A stretch of DNA of 52,086 nucleotides from Firmicutes bacterium HGW-Firmicutes-4 (GCA_002841405.1 PGZR01000019.1:1-52086), one strand, 5' to 3'; positions 32,924 through 43,062 are shown, numbered from the stretch's first letter. The notes: generated by a model from the sequence alone, not told the origin. A program made the numbers and translations.

Positions 32924-33179
32924 CGGTGCGCCTCCACGAAAAATTAATAACCGCCGAAACACTGACCAGTAAAATCAGAGTTTCAAAAATACTGTCAAAC
33001 ACCCGGTAGTTCAGGTAGATCGCCGCTACGGCATTTTGAGTATGGGTGTCGGCATTGAAATTTTCCAGATAAAAATCGGCGATCAGCGGATTGGCGACCA
33101 GATTGGCATCAAAATTAATAAAAAGCACCAGTCCGGCCAGGGCCATGGAAAAAAGCATGGTCAGGATTCTACGCTTCAT
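32916..33179 (-). CDS. MbhE-like antiporter subunit (equivalent to part of the MrpA C-terminus)
   Basis: 87 residues from the ATG at 33179 (AAGGAGA upstream). Two membrane helices around a loop with AVAAIYLNYRVFDSIFETLILLVSVSAV, the segment conserved in MbhE and in the C-terminal end of MrpA. Its start overlaps the end of the preceding gene by 11 bases. Confidence 0.82.
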   Translation of the reverse strand: MKRRILTMLFSMALAGLVLFINFDANLVANPLIADFYLENFNADTHTQNAVAAIYLNYRVFDSIFETLILLVSVSAVINFSWRRTDD

Positions 33180-33714
33180 TATCTTCTCCTTCCGCACATC
33201 GAATCAGGTGAATATTCAAGTCACCATAATTCGTCAGTAAATATTCTTCCACCGCATCAAGCTGATAATCCTCGGCACAGCCATAAATCCAGATGTCCTG
33301 ATCAGTATGATGAATAGCAAGATCAAATTTTTCCTGATCGACGATGGTTTCAATGGGCGCACCGGAATAAATAAGCTGCGGTTCCATTTCCCGCTGGATC
33401 AAAAAAGCTTCCAGATTATTTAAGAAAGTCGAATTATCGTTAAGGTATCGACTAGTCTGATCGCCGACGCTGTTGGCATAGTAAATCGAGAAAACCTGGT
33501 ATTTCCGCAACGCCACCAGATATAGCACGGTGGTGATGGTACTCCCGATAATGGCTTCAGCAATGGCCACATCTGGGGCACCATAAAGCAGATAAACAAA
33601 GGAACTGACCAGCGAAAAAGCCCCCAGATAGACAACTGCCCGCCGCAATTTTTTGGTATTCAGAGCGACGATAGCCAGAACAACCAAGGTGATCAGAAAG
33701 ATGTTTTCGGTCAT
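33169..33714 (-). CDS. MbhD-like (DUF4040) antiporter subunit with an added soluble domain
   Basis: 181 residues. The first 75 or so are the three-helix DUF4040/MbhD part (GAPDVAIAEAIIGSTITTVLYLVAL). The remaining ~100 residues are soluble and unusual for MbhD (~95 residues in all): LEAFLIQREMEPQLIYSGAP.., DQEKFDLAIHHTDQDIWIYGCAEDYQLDAVEEYLL. The extension has no recognised family and could be a cytosolic regulatory domain (inference). Overlaps mrpG by 4 bases. Confidence 0.85.
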   Translation of the reverse strand: MTENIFLITLVVLAIVALNTKKLRRAVVYLGAFSLVSSFVYLLYGAPDVAIAEAIIGSTITTVLYLVALRKYQVFSIYYANSVGDQTSRYLNDNSTFLNNLEAFLIQREMEPQLIYSGAPIETIVDQEKFDLAIHHTDQDIWIYGCAEDYQLDAVEEYLLTNYGDLNIHLIRCAEGEDNEA

Positions 33715-34013
33715 GGTCGGGTCTCCTGATTAATGGTGTAGCCGCTCAAAAAAGCTGATCGGGCAATGGCGTGGGTGGACAGCGGGTTGGTGATCATCAC
33801 CAGCAGGGTAATCAGAAGGATTTTCATGGTAGCATAGCTGAGCCCGGATAAAATAGCGAAACCGATCATGATCGTCAGAAAACCTACGGTTTCGATTTTG
33901 GCGGAAATTAAAATACGCGAATAAAAATCTTTAAAGCGAAACAAGCCAATAACCCCTAAAGCCATAAAAACAAGTGCGACGGTGATGAGCAGATAGGCGA
34001 ATAAATCGGTCAT
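33711..34013 (-). CDS. mrpG: Na+/H+ antiporter subunit G (MrpG/MbhC)
   Basis: 100 residues, three membrane helices: ALVFMALGVIGLFRFKDFYSRI and LLVMITNPLSTHAIARSAF are typical. Overlaps both neighbours by 4 bases. Confidence 0.92.
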   Translation of the reverse strand: MTDLFAYLLITVALVFMALGVIGLFRFKDFYSRILISAKIETVGFLTIMIGFAILSGLSYATMKILLITLLVMITNPLSTHAIARSAFLSGYTINQETRP

Positions 34014-34273
34014 GAGATGTCTCCCTTTTTTTCGATGAATCGCGCGATCAGCACCGTACTGATAAATCCCAGCAGCGCGTAAACCAATGCCACATCCAGT
34101 AAATAGGATTGATTGGTGATGATGGCTAAAATGACAATAGACATGATCATTTTAGCTGATATGGCATTTAAACCCAGCAGACGGTCCCAAATGGTGGGGC
34201 CCAGAATAACCCGAACAAGCACCAGGACAATATAGATGGCAATGACGAATAGAGTTGTTTCTAAAAAGATCAT
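34010..34273 (-). CDS. mrpF: Na+/H+ antiporter subunit F (MrpF/MbhB)
   Basis: 87 residues, three membrane helices: VRVILGPTIWDRLLGLNAISAKMIM and LLDVALVYALLGFISTVLIARF match MrpF. Overlaps mrpE and mrpG by 4 bases each. Confidence 0.93.
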   Translation of the reverse strand: MIFLETTLFVIAIYIVLVLVRVILGPTIWDRLLGLNAISAKMIMSIVILAIITNQSYLLDVALVYALLGFISTVLIARFIEKKGDIS

Positions 34274-34761
34274 GAGTCCATACTCCTTAAAATCATTTCA
34301 TAGGGGGAACAGCTTTTACCGGCAGCAACATCAGTGAAGGTATTTTCGTCCTGGAACGCCAGGATTTGAAGCTGGCGGCCATTTTTGCCGATAGTGACAG
34401 TACCGGGAGTCAGCGTAATGGCATTAGCCAACAGACAGATACCCAGGTCATTACTGATACAGGTTTCATATTCGATGATCTTTACGGTATCTTCACCTTT
34501 AATAATTTTTAAAATAGCTGAAAAGCCGGATCGATAAATTTGCACGAATAAATACATGGCGTAATGCAATAGAACTTCGGGCTTGATCGCGTAAGTGTTA
34601 CGATAATCGTTTTCCAGCAACATACGATTAGTGAAGAGCAGCGATACTGCTGAGAAAAACAGGCCAGTCAGGATTTGTGAAAGAGACATACTTTCATTTA
34701 AAACAAGCCAGATGCCGGTAAAAATTATAACCAGAACAAGGGTGCGAAACATTTTTTTCAT
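34270..34761 (-). CDS. mrpE: Na+/H+ antiporter subunit E (MrpE/MbhA)
   Basis: 163 residues from the ATG at 34761, which follows AAGGAG; the open frame extends further upstream without a site. Two N-terminal membrane helices, then the conserved LLANAITLTPGTVTI. First gene of an eight-gene operon. Family role: secondary Na+/H+ antiport across the cytoplasmic membrane. Confidence 0.92.
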   Translation of the reverse strand: MKKMFRTLVLVIIFTGIWLVLNESMSLSQILTGLFFSAVSLLFTNRMLLENDYRNTYAIKPEVLLHYAMYLFVQIYRSGFSAILKIIKGEDTVKIIEYETCISNDLGICLLANAITLTPGTVTIGKNGRQLQILAFQDENTFTDVAAGKSCSPYEMILRSMDS

Positions 34762-34806
34762 ATGAACTCCTTTCACATTGCAAAGATGACCTTGGAAGTA
34801 GGTTTC

Positions 34807-34836
34807 ATTATAATCAAGATATGCGCTTTCTGTCAA
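34807..34836 (-). promoter_or_regulatory. Promoter of the antiporter operon
   Basis: Minus strand TTGACA (34836-34831), 18 bp, TATAAT (34812-34807); about 40 nt before the mrpE ATG. Confidence 0.85.
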
Positions 34837-34910
34837 CGAATATAAAAGAAATCAAAGTGGCCCAAACTACGAATGAAGACCGCAATTTGAACCCGACGGA
34901 GATATTAAAA

Positions 34911-34940
34911 TGAGGCCTGGATTGGTGCAACCAGGCCTCA
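34911..34940 (-). terminator. Terminator of the chemoreceptor gene at 34964
   Basis: TGAGGCCTGG and CCAGGCCTCA with a 10-nt loop; T-rich on the minus strand after it and A-rich before it. Confidence 0.88.
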
Positions 34941-34963
34941 AAAATGTGATGCTGATACCCTTA

Positions 34964-37831
34964 CTAATACTTGTCCATCTCCATATCATCGAGGATGATG
35001 CTTGGTTCAGGGATTGGTGCTTTTACATGTTTTATGGAAGGGGCAGAAACTGTCCGGGCGGCTTTAGCCGAGCTGCTCTTAGCTTTTAACTGGAAAGCAT
35101 CGACCATATGTTTAAGCATTTCGGCTTGGCCGGAGAGTTCTTCACTGGCGGCAGCGCTTTCTTCGGCAGTAGCCGAATTAGTTTGAACAACCTGAGATAC
35201 CTGCTCAATCCCCTGGGTGATCTGGGCGATTTCAGAGGCCTGATCATTGGAGGCACGGGCGATGGTGCCGACCAAACCGGCAACCTTGTCAATTTGACTG
35301 AGTATCTCTTTCAGGCTTTCAGCGGTGTCATCGGCAATTTTGGTACCGACGCTGACCTTGTCAATGGAGCCTTCAATTAAGCCGGTGGTTTCTTTGGCGG
35401 CTTCCGCACTTCGGGCTGCCAGGGTTCTTACTTCCTCAGCAACCACCGCAAAGCCTTTGCCATGCTGTCCGGCTCGGGCCGCTTCAACGGCGGCATTCAA
35501 GGCTAGAATATTGGTCTGGAAGGCAATGTCATCAATAACCTTGATGATTTTAGAAATATTGTTTGAGGAATCGTTGATATCACCCATGGCGCTAATCATG
35601 GTTGTCATTTGGCTATTGCCTTTTTCGGCGTTGGATCGGACATTAACAGCCAGATCATTGGCTTCATTGGCATTCAAGGCATTTCGCTTGGTTTCGGCAG
35701 CGACTTCTTCGATGGAGGCGGTCAATTCCTGGATCGAGCTGGCCTGCTCAGTGGTTCCCTGAGATAAAGCCTGGCCACCGTCCGAGATCTGTTTGGAACC
35801 CATGTCCACCTGGCCGGCGGCCACATTGATTTCGGTCATGGTATTGCTGAGATTGCTGGTGATATCGTTGAGGGCAGTTTTGATCGCCTGGAAATCGCCC
35901 AGATAATCGGTGGTGATCTGTTGATCCAGGTTACCCCGGCCCATTTCTTCCAGGGTATGGGTGATTTCATCCACATAACGTTTCAGGAAGGCAACGGTCT
36001 GGTTCATATTATCTTTAATTAGGGTGTAATCACCGTTGTAATGGCCAACCATGCCGGTGTTCAGATTACCCTGAGCCAGTTCTTTTAAGGTCGCTGAAGC
36101 TTCCTGCACCGGTTCGACAACCGCATCTAGGGTGGCGTTGACGCCATCTACAATCCGGGCAAAATCACCTTGATGTCGGCTGGCATCAGCCCGGGTATTC
36201 AGTCGGCCCGCAATACCGGCTTCGGCCAGCATTGTAGCATCACTAACCAGGTTATCAACGGAATTTTTGACTTCGCTCAAAGTGTTGCCAATTTCATGGA
36301 ATTGGGCACTGACTTCAGTTGTGTATTCATCGGCTTCACTAATAGCCATATCAAAGTCTAAATTACCTTCGGACAGACGAATCAGATTATTGCCAAGTCG
36401 GGTTACTTCATTTTCGGTATAGGTACTTACCCGGATGATCGGGGTTAAATCGGTGACGACTTCGACGAAGCCAATGTTTTCGCCTTTCTTGTTTTTAAGA
36501 TAGGCGGTATCCTGTTTATTGCTTCGGCCGACCCATTCAAAATAGCTGTCGCTTAAGCCCTGGTCGACTAGACGTCGGATACCGCAGTTTTCGGTGCGGC
36601 AGATATCGGCGTTGGCGTTGTAACAGTCCATTCCACAGGCTGAATCACGATCTTTGATGACCCCGTTGGCAATCATAAAATCTTCAAATGGCTTATTCAT
36701 AAAGGTCCATTTCATGTCATTATCGGTGACGTGAATAGGAAAGGGAACGGCGTCAATGATGGCTTCATACCAGACCATTTTATCAACAACGGTATCCAGG
36801 GTGGCGTTGACTCCTTCAACAATTTCTTTGAAACCGCCGTGGAAAGCCTCTGCGTTGCCCCGGGTTTCCCACTGGCCGGCGATGGCGGCATGGGACAGCA
36901 TCGTTGCTTCACTGATCAGGTTGCGGATGGTTTCGATGGTCAACTTAAGGGCTGGAGAAAGCTCATCCTGGAGATCTTTAGGCTCGACGTTGGTGCTAAC
37001 ATCACCATTTGAGATCTGATTCATCGTACCAATAAGAACGGTTTGGAGATCGTCGGAAAAGGAATCCATGGATTTGGCCATTTCACCGATTTCATCTTTC
37101 CGGTTCATATTAAGACGCATGGTAAAATGTCCCAGACTCATTTCTTTGATCATGTTATTTGCTTGTTGCAATGGTTTGCTGATCATCGAACGAAGTACCA
37201 GACCAAAGATGAGGGCAACCGCAAAAGCAGCAAGCGTCACAATAATCATCGTGGTCATGGCAGCGTTGGCTGTGGCTGTATCCTCTTCTGCGGTTCGTTG
37301 CGCTTCTTCCAATTTCATCGGCACCAGTTTATTGATCAGATCCATCTCTGTTGAAGCGGCAATTTCGTAGGAACCGGTATCAGAAAGAAGTGCGAAGGCT
37401 TCAGCATCACGATTTTGGACCGCCAGTTCTTTTACCTTTTCAAATTCATTTGCTAAAACTTTTCGGGAGGCCACAAATTCGTCGAAGACTGCCTGCATCT
37501 CCGGATCTGTAATGGTTTCCTGGAAAGCGGCAGCAGCCTCGTCAATTTCGCCGTTGCGGATGATAACCTTATCCGCATTGGACTGAATCAGCTCCTGGCT
37601 GTTTTCAATAATCATATCGCGGACGATAACCCGCATCCGTTGGTAGGAGGTGGAAATCTGGCCGACATCGGCAATAGGTACGGTCATCTTATCATAAAGG
37701 TTTTTATTGGAGTTTTGAAGATGTTGTAAATTAATAATTCCAACGATGCCGACTACTCCGGTGATCAAGGCAACAATTATAAAACTCACGATGAGTTTCG
37801 CTCCGATTTTCATGTTATACATCCATTGCAT
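34964..37831 (-). CDS. Methyl-accepting chemotaxis protein with a Cys4 PAS domain
   Basis: 955 residues. Helices near 12-34 and 194-214 flank a four-helix-bundle (4HB_MCP) sensor; HAMP follows. A PAS domain sits at about 352-465 and holds C399, C403, C411 and C416 (C-x3-C-x7-C-x4-C), which could bind iron-sulfur, heme or zinc. Further HAMP-like units and the signalling domain with the usual tip ([26 protein letters not shown]) follow. It ends in [11 protein letters not shown], a tail shared with the next receptor. ATG at 37831 after AAGGGGG. Confidence 0.93.
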   Translation of the reverse strand: MQWMYNMKIGAKLIVSFIIVALITGVVGIVGIINLQHLQNSNKNLYDKMTVPIADVGQISTSYQRMRVIVRDMIIENSQELIQSNADKVIIRNGEIDEAAAAFQETITDPEMQAVFDEFVASRKVLANEFEKVKELAVQNRDAEAFALLSDTGSYEIAASTEMDLINKLVPMKLEEAQRTAEEDTATANAAMTTMIIVTLAAFAVALIFGLVLRSMISKPLQQANNMIKEMSLGHFTMRLNMNRKDEIGEMAKSMDSFSDDLQTVLIGTMNQISNGDVSTNVEPKDLQDELSPALKLTIETIRNLISEATMLSHAAIAGQWETRGNAEAFHGGFKEIVEGVNATLDTVVDKMVWYEAIIDAVPFPIHVTDNDMKWTFMNKPFEDFMIANGVIKDRDSACGMDCYNANADICRTENCGIRRLVDQGLSDSYFEWVGRSNKQDTAYLKNKKGENIGFVEVVTDLTPIIRVSTYTENEVTRLGNNLIRLSEGNLDFDMAISEADEYTTEVSAQFHEIGNTLSEVKNSVDNLVSDATMLAEAGIAGRLNTRADASRHQGDFARIVDGVNATLDAVVEPVQEASATLKELAQGNLNTGMVGHYNGDYTLIKDNMNQTVAFLKRYVDEITHTLEEMGRGNLDQQITTDYLGDFQAIKTALNDITSNLSNTMTEINVAAGQVDMGSKQISDGGQALSQGTTEQASSIQELTASIEEVAAETKRNALNANEANDLAVNVRSNAEKGNSQMTTMISAMGDINDSSNNISKIIKVIDDIAFQTNILALNAAVEAARAGQHGKGFAVVAEEVRTLAARSAEAAKETTGLIEGSIDKVSVGTKIADDTAESLKEILSQIDKVAGLVGTIARASNDQASEIAQITQGIEQVSQVVQTNSATAEESAAASEELSGQAEMLKHMVDAFQLKAKSSSAKAARTVSAPSIKHVKAPIPEPSIILDDMEMDKY

Positions 37832-37987
37832 TTTTAATTCCCCCTTAGAAGATAGATTATTTCCTCTTTCGCAAGATTATTACCCAAATCAAAGAAACAA
37901 TAACAGCAAAAAATAATAAAGTGATTTATAAAACAAATAAAAATTGTTCGAGGAGCGAGAAATGGTACAACCGATAAAGAAAATACT

Positions 37988-38028
37988 AAAAAGCCCCCAG
38001 GTCGTTTTATCAGAACAACCTGAGGGCG
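37988..38028 (-). terminator. Terminator of the chemoreceptor gene at 38113
   Basis: Minus strand CGCCCTCAGGTTGTT pairs with the AACGACCTGGGGGC arm (imperfect), then a T-run. Confidence 0.83.
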
Positions 38029-38112
38029 CGGTAATTATCTGTGCTTGACTGATTCAGCGAAGAACCTTATGTAGTAGCATCTTTATAAAGTGGTTAAATC
38101 ACCTGATCAGCA

Positions 38113-41100
38113 TCAGTATTTATCCATTTCCATATCATCTAAAAGGATACGTGGCTCGGCTAGTTTAGGAGCCGGAGTTTGTGGTTTTGATACAGCGGTT
38201 TTGAAGGTAGTTTGGGCTGTGTTTTTGACTTTAAAGGCGCCCACCATCTCTTTGAGCATTTCAGCCTGCCCGGACAGTTCTTCACTGGCGGCGGCGCTTT
38301 GCTCGGCGGTGGCTGAATTGGTCTGAACCACCTGAGAGACCTGTTCGATACCCTGAGTAATCTGGGCGATTTCCGAGGCTTGTTCATTGGAGGCCTGGGC
38401 AATGTCACCGACCAGACCGGTGACCTTTTCAATTTCAGCCAGAATTTCTTTGAGGCTGATGGCTGTTTCATCAGCAATTTTTGTACCCAAGTCCACCTTA
38501 TCGATGGAACCTTCGATGAGGCCGGTGGTTTCCTTGGCCGCTTCGGCGCTGCGGGCCGCCAGGCTTCTTACTTCTTCAGCAACGACCGCAAAGCCTTTGC
38601 CGTGCTGTCCGGCCCGGGCAGCCTCAACGGCGGCATTCAGAGCCAGAATGTTAGTTTGGAAGGCAATGTCATCAATTACTTTGATGATCTTGGAAATATC
38701 ATGGGAAGACATATTGATATCGCTCATCGCAGAGATCATTTTTGTCATTTGAGTATTACCAACTTCAGCATTGGTGCGAACCTCAATGGCTCGTTCATTG
38801 GCTTCATTGGCCCGCATCGCGTTTTTCTTAGTTTCACCAGCCACTTCTTCGATGGAAGCGGTCAATTCCTGGATTGAGCTGGCCTGTTCAGTGGTACCCT
38901 GAGCCAGCGCCTGACCGCCATCAGAAATCTGTCGGGCGCCGACTTCAACCTGTCCGGCAGCGACATCAATATCGGTCATGGTATGGCTGAGGTTGGTATT
39001 GATATCGTTGAGGGCCGTTTTAATCGCCTGAAAGTCACCCAGGTAATCGGTGGTGATTTCCTGGTCCAGATTGCCCCGACCCATTTCTTCCAAAGTGCTG
39101 GTTATTTCGCCAACGTATTGGCTCAGGAAGCTGATGGTCCGGTTTAAGGCTTCTTTGATTTGGGTATGATCACCACGGTAGACACCTGCCATTTTAGTAT
39201 GCAGATTCCCCTGGGACAATTGGGTGAGGGTAGCCGAAGCTTCTTCGATGGGCGCAATGATGGCATCCAGGGTCTGATTAAAGCCAGTAACAATTTTCCC
39301 ATATTCACCAGGGAAGCCGGAGACGTCGCCGCGGTTGCTTAAATTACCTTCGATGGCAATACTGGCCATTTTTTCAGTTTCATTAACGAGGTTGATAATA
39401 TTTTGAATCATGCCAATCAGGGCAGGAATCAAGGTATCGTTAGCACTGCGTTTGCCAACCTTGGACAACACTTCCAGGTCGTGCAAATCACCATTGGCAA
39501 TATTGGTCGAGATTTCAACAATCCGGGTTAAGCGGGTATGGACATCGTTGATGGAATGACCGATTTCAGCATAAATACCCAGATAATTGGTGGGCATCGT
39601 TTCTGAATAATCATTGAGGCTCATTTTACCAAGGACCCGGTTACTTTCTTCCAGAGCCCCCAAGCCATCGATACAGGCATTGATGTTATTAATCAAGGTG
39701 TTAAAATCGCCATTATAGGTGGCTGTAATTTTTTCTGGGATTTGTCCTTTGCCGATGCGGTCGACATAATCAGCCGCTACGTTCAGTGGGCCTACCACCG
39801 CGTCAAGGGTATTATTGACGCCGACGACAATATCTTTAAATCCGCCTTTGAAGGCTTCGGTATCGCCGCGGGTGGATAGCCGGCCGGCAACGCCGGCCTG
39901 GGCCAGCATGGTGGCTTCTTCAATTAAACCCCGGATTGATTCGATGGTCTTTTTAAGGGCCGGCTTAATTTCATCCTGATTGTCGATGATTTCAATATCA
40001 GCCGAAACATCGCCGTCAGAAATCTGGTTCATGACCTCAATCACCTCGGTCTGGAGGTTATCGGCAAAATTATCCATAGCCAGCGCCATTTCGCCAATTT
40101 CGTCATTGCTTTCCATATTAAGCCGAGCACTCAAATGACCCAGGCCCATCTCTTTAATCATATGGTTAACTTTTTTAATCGGGTCAGTAATTCGTTTGGC
40201 AATGAAATAGCAGAAGACAATGCTGACGGCCAAAACGACGATGGAAATGAGGAGACTGCTTAAGATGGCGCCAGGCAGGGCGGATAGCACCTCGTCGGAT
40301 TCCACCGCCAGAACCACCGTCCAATCCATACCTTTTACCTTTGCAGCAGCCATATAATACTCCTGCTTGTCGAGGGTATAGGTCGATGTGAATGAATCCT
40401 GTTCCAGCGCTGATCCAATCGCAGCGCCTAATTCATTATAAGTAGCATCTGTTTCTGACAGCGTAATGGGATTCATCTGATTGATAACATTATCCCGGTC
40501 GGGATGAGAGATCGCCGTTCCTGTTGAATCGACAATGTAGGTATAGCCAGTTTGGCCGAATTTCATCGTATCAGTGATGTCGTTTAAAAACCAGGCATTA
40601 GCCACCGCCACCAGAACCCCGGTGATGGCTCCATTTTCATAAATCGGTACTGAGTAAGCCATAATTAGCGCTCCATTGTCATCGGGATTGACGCTGATAA
40701 CGGGATTCATGGTTCCCCGTTCACCGGCAGCGGAATCATGAAAATAGTCTCGTTTCGTGATATCTACAATCTGCCCCCGGTCGCCGTAGCTGTCAGATAG
40801 GTAAAGGTTACCATTGAGATCGGAAATCCCGATGCGAAGGAAACGATCGGAACTGCTGACGTCAGTTTTCAACATTGTCATTTTTTCATTAATGGGTACG
40901 CTGCCAGAAAAAATTTTATCCCGGGAAGCGATCCCTTCGAGATAAATGTAATTCTGTTCGTTGCGGCTGCTGATGATTTCAGCTGAATTCTGAGCCTGAG
41001 TGTTTAGTGATTTCTCAGCTTCAGTCACCACTGCACTAGTTAATGCATTAATGGAGACAAAGGTAAAGACGGCACAGACAACCAGAATCAGTCCGGAAAA

Positions 41101-41133
41101 ATAAACCATGAGTTTTGTTCGAATGCTTTTCAT
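38113..41133 (-). CDS. Methyl-accepting chemotaxis protein with dCache sensor and HAMP chain
   Basis: 1006 residues from the ATG at 41133 (AAGGGG upstream; GTG codons at 41142 and 41139 are less well placed). N-terminal helix, a dCache ligand domain ([29 protein letters not shown]), a second helix near 290-312, HAMP and several HAMP-like units, then the signalling domain. Its last ~350 residues are nearly the same as in the receptor at 34964, including the [11 protein letters not shown] end, so the pair arose by duplication or gene conversion. Confidence 0.93.
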   Translation of the reverse strand: MKSIRTKLMVYFSGLILVVCAVFTFVSINALTSAVVTEAEKSLNTQAQNSAEIISSRNEQNYIYLEGIASRDKIFSGSVPINEKMTMLKTDVSSSDRFLRIGISDLNGNLYLSDSYGDRGQIVDITKRDYFHDSAAGERGTMNPVISVNPDDNGALIMAYSVPIYENGAITGVLVAVANAWFLNDITDTMKFGQTGYTYIVDSTGTAISHPDRDNVINQMNPITLSETDATYNELGAAIGSALEQDSFTSTYTLDKQEYYMAAAKVKGMDWTVVLAVESDEVLSALPGAILSSLLISIVVLAVSIVFCYFIAKRITDPIKKVNHMIKEMGLGHLSARLNMESNDEIGEMALAMDNFADNLQTEVIEVMNQISDGDVSADIEIIDNQDEIKPALKKTIESIRGLIEEATMLAQAGVAGRLSTRGDTEAFKGGFKDIVVGVNNTLDAVVGPLNVAADYVDRIGKGQIPEKITATYNGDFNTLINNINACIDGLGALEESNRVLGKMSLNDYSETMPTNYLGIYAEIGHSINDVHTRLTRIVEISTNIANGDLHDLEVLSKVGKRSANDTLIPALIGMIQNIINLVNETEKMASIAIEGNLSNRGDVSGFPGEYGKIVTGFNQTLDAIIAPIEEASATLTQLSQGNLHTKMAGVYRGDHTQIKEALNRTISFLSQYVGEITSTLEEMGRGNLDQEITTDYLGDFQAIKTALNDINTNLSHTMTDIDVAAGQVEVGARQISDGGQALAQGTTEQASSIQELTASIEEVAGETKKNAMRANEANERAIEVRTNAEVGNTQMTKMISAMSDINMSSHDISKIIKVIDDIAFQTNILALNAAVEAARAGQHGKGFAVVAEEVRSLAARSAEAAKETTGLIEGSIDKVDLGTKIADETAISLKEILAEIEKVTGLVGDIAQASNEQASEIAQITQGIEQVSQVVQTNSATAEQSAAASEELSGQAEMLKEMVGAFKVKNTAQTTFKTAVSKPQTPAPKLAEPRILLDDMEMDKY

Positions 41134-41190
41134 ATACACCACCCCTTTTGTGTAAAAAATAATCTTGCCCGACTGAAATGAATGATCTCT

Positions 41191-41239
41191 TTTGGGTCAT
41201 TTTAAAATCTATTTTATAGGATATCCTTTTTGACCCAAA
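41191..41239. repeat. 9-bp inverted repeat upstream of the receptor gene
   Basis: TTTGGGTCA (41191-41199) and TGACCCAAA (41231-41239) separated by 31 bp. Could be two half-sites of a regulator acting on the minus-strand receptor gene. Confidence 0.45.
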
Positions 41240-41391
41240 TGAGCAATGGTGAATCCTGTCATTAAAATAGAATTTTTTAGAAAAGAGATTTGTTTTAGAT
41301 TGTATACCCTGAAACAATAATTTAATTCGTTGTTATCAAGATTCTGGAATGAATAAGCAAAAAGATAGGCGTCTTGAATCGAATAAGGCTG

Positions 41392-41419
41392 GCGTAAATT
41401 AAGTGGTATTAATTTACGC
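41392..41419. repeat. 11-bp perfect inverted repeat upstream of pspA
   Basis: GCGTAAATTAA (41392-41402) and TTAATTTACGC (41409-41419) around GTGGTA. No T-run follows; operator-like. Confidence 0.55.
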
Positions 41420-41574
41420 TTATAACAAAAAAGCAATAGACTTATTTTCTTATATTTGTTAAGATGATGGTACAGAATAAGGCAATTTGATCGGAATCAG
41501 GCGGAGGCCAGAAATAATCAAATGGCCAGGCATTTATTGCCCTGAATTAAAAAAACAAATAGCAGGAGGAAAAA

Positions 41575-42181
41575 ATGGCAATTTTTGAACGTCTTAGTGA
41601 CTTGTTAAAGGCGAATGTAAACGACATGCTGGATAAGGCAGAAGATCCGATTGGGTGCCGCTATGGGCAGTGAAAAGCAGGCTTTAAAACAATTGGAATC
41701 GGCAAAAGCAGCTTCAGAAGATTGGGCGAAAAAAGCAAAAACCGCATTATTAGCCGGCAATGAAGAGCTGGCCAAAAAAGCCCTGGCGCAAAAAACTAGC
41801 GTCGATGCTGATTTGGCTCAGTTCCAGGCATCCTATGATTCCATGAGCTTGCAAGTAGGTCAATTAAAAGATCAGGTACGTCAATTAAAAGCTAAGTTGG
41901 AAGAAGCTCGGATGAAACAGAACATGTTGATTGCCCGTTCTAAAATGGCTGATGCCCAAAAAAGTGTCAGTACTTCTTTAAACAGCACCGACAGTACCAG
42001 TGCTTTCACTAAACTGGACAAAATGGAACAGAAAGTAAATGCTAAGGAAGCTGAAGCTCAGGCGTTTACCGAAATAGCTGGCGAAAATACCAGTCTTGAA
42101 GATGAATTTGAAGCACTGGAACAAACATCCGCCGTTGATGATGAGCTGGCCAAGCTCAAAGCCGAATTGGGATTAGAATAG
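41575..42181 (+). pseudogene. pspA: PspA/IM30-family gene with a frame-breaking deletion
   Basis: The ATG at 41575 has an excellent site (AGGAGGA) and begins MAIFERLSDLLKANVNDMLDKAEDP, the PspA N-terminal amphipathic helix and conserved EDP. That frame stops at 41671 after 32 codons. The rest of PspA continues in another frame from about 41653 (GAAMGSEKQALKQLESAKAASEDWAKKAKTALLAGNEEL...) to the stop at 42181. About 20-22 codons that normally follow EDP (the EKM..QM segment) are missing and the frame is shifted. Either a pseudogene, a sequence or assembly error, or a gene now translated from an internal start (TTG 41651 or ATG 41663) without the membrane-binding helix. PspA normally protects the membrane under stress. 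Confidence 0.82.
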
Positions 42182-42185
42182 AACC

Positions 42186-42974
42186 ATGGGATTTATTATT
42201 GGACTATTGATTATGGTTGCAGGGATTTGCTACGCTGTTTACGTTTTGAAAAAAAGCAAAACAAAAGCTCAGGAAATCCAGTTTCAGCAGACAACCTGTA
42301 TTAAAGACGTTCTGGATATCGTTGGTGATTTATCCAGTTTGGATGAAAATTACCGGCATTACAGCGAGGTGAAGGGTCATCTGCACAGCGTATCAGGGGA
42401 TGTGGTCGCACCATTTTCCCAACGGTCGGTGGCTTATTATGAAAATGAAGTATTTTCGGTTCATGAAGAAACCAGAACCGAACGGGATGATGAAGGAAAT
42501 ACCAGAACTATTACTGATAAGGTGGAAAGCTCTTTATCCAGTGAAAAAAGTCCGGTGGAAGTTTATCTTTCGGACAGCAGCTCAGAAGAAAAAGTTTATA
42601 TCGATATGGCCAGCTTCGGTGGTGATGTCGATTTAATGCCTGGCTGCAACCGCATGGAATCATCCGATTCTAACTGGGTCAGAGATAACTTCAATTTCAG
42701 TTTTTCTAATTCTCGAGGATCACGTTTCCTGGGCTATCGCTTTTTTGAAGAAATTCTTCCGGAAGATCAGCCCATGTATATTCTGGGTGAAATTCACAAA
42801 CGGGGAAATCGGCTTTATGTGGGACGTTCGGTGACAACAAAAAAACCTTCCCACGTGACCTATAAATCAGAAGACGAATTACTGGATGATATTAAAAATG
42901 AAAAATTTATCGCTTTAGCGATTGCTATTGGCAGTGTTATCGCCGGAATTGCAGTGATGTTTTTATTCTCCTAG
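42186..42974 (+). CDS. GIDE/MULAN-domain membrane protein
   Basis: 262 residues. Membrane helices at about 3-20 and 240-260 with a soluble part between. The middle carries the GIDE (E3-ligase MULAN-like, no RING) pattern: EVKGHLHSVSGDVVAPFSQRSVAYYENEVFSVHEETRTERDDEGN. Bacterial members are not ubiquitin ligases; their role is unknown. It starts 4 bases after the pspA stop without a strong site, so it is probably co-translated with pspA, suggesting a membrane-stress function (inference). Confidence 0.78.
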   Translation: MGFIIGLLIMVAGICYAVYVLKKSKTKAQEIQFQQTTCIKDVLDIVGDLSSLDENYRHYSEVKGHLHSVSGDVVAPFSQRSVAYYENEVFSVHEETRTERDDEGNTRTITDKVESSLSSEKSPVEVYLSDSSSEEKVYIDMASFGGDVDLMPGCNRMESSDSNWVRDNFNFSFSNSRGSRFLGYRFFEEILPEDQPMYILGEIHKRGNRLYVGRSVTTKKPSHVTYKSEDELLDDIKNEKFIALAIAIGSVIAGIAVMFLFS

Positions 42975-43009
42975 TCCAAATTTGTTTTGATAAGGACTGA
43001 ATTTAAATA

Positions 43010-43046
43010 AAGACCCTGATGATTTGATTATCATCGGGGTCTTTTT
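43010..43046. terminator. Bidirectional terminator between convergent genes
   Basis: AAAGACCCTGATGAT with ATCATCGGGGTCTTT (one G-T pair), T-run on both strands; serves the GIDE gene and the deacylase gene. Confidence 0.9.
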
Positions 43047-43062
43047 AGAACGTGCAATAAAA

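Larger units (their letters stand above)
41134..41574. other. Intergenic region between divergent receptor and pspA genes
   Basis: 441 bases without a gene. It holds two inverted repeats (41191-41239 and 41392-41419) and A/T-rich promoter-like sequence such as TAAGAT near 41459; no clear consensus promoter or known RNA was found. Both flanking genes start outward from it. Confidence 0.6.

Noticed and set aside
41575..41700. Programmed ribosomal frameshift in pspA
   Set aside because: No slippery heptamer at the junction and about 20 codons are absent, which frameshifting cannot explain.
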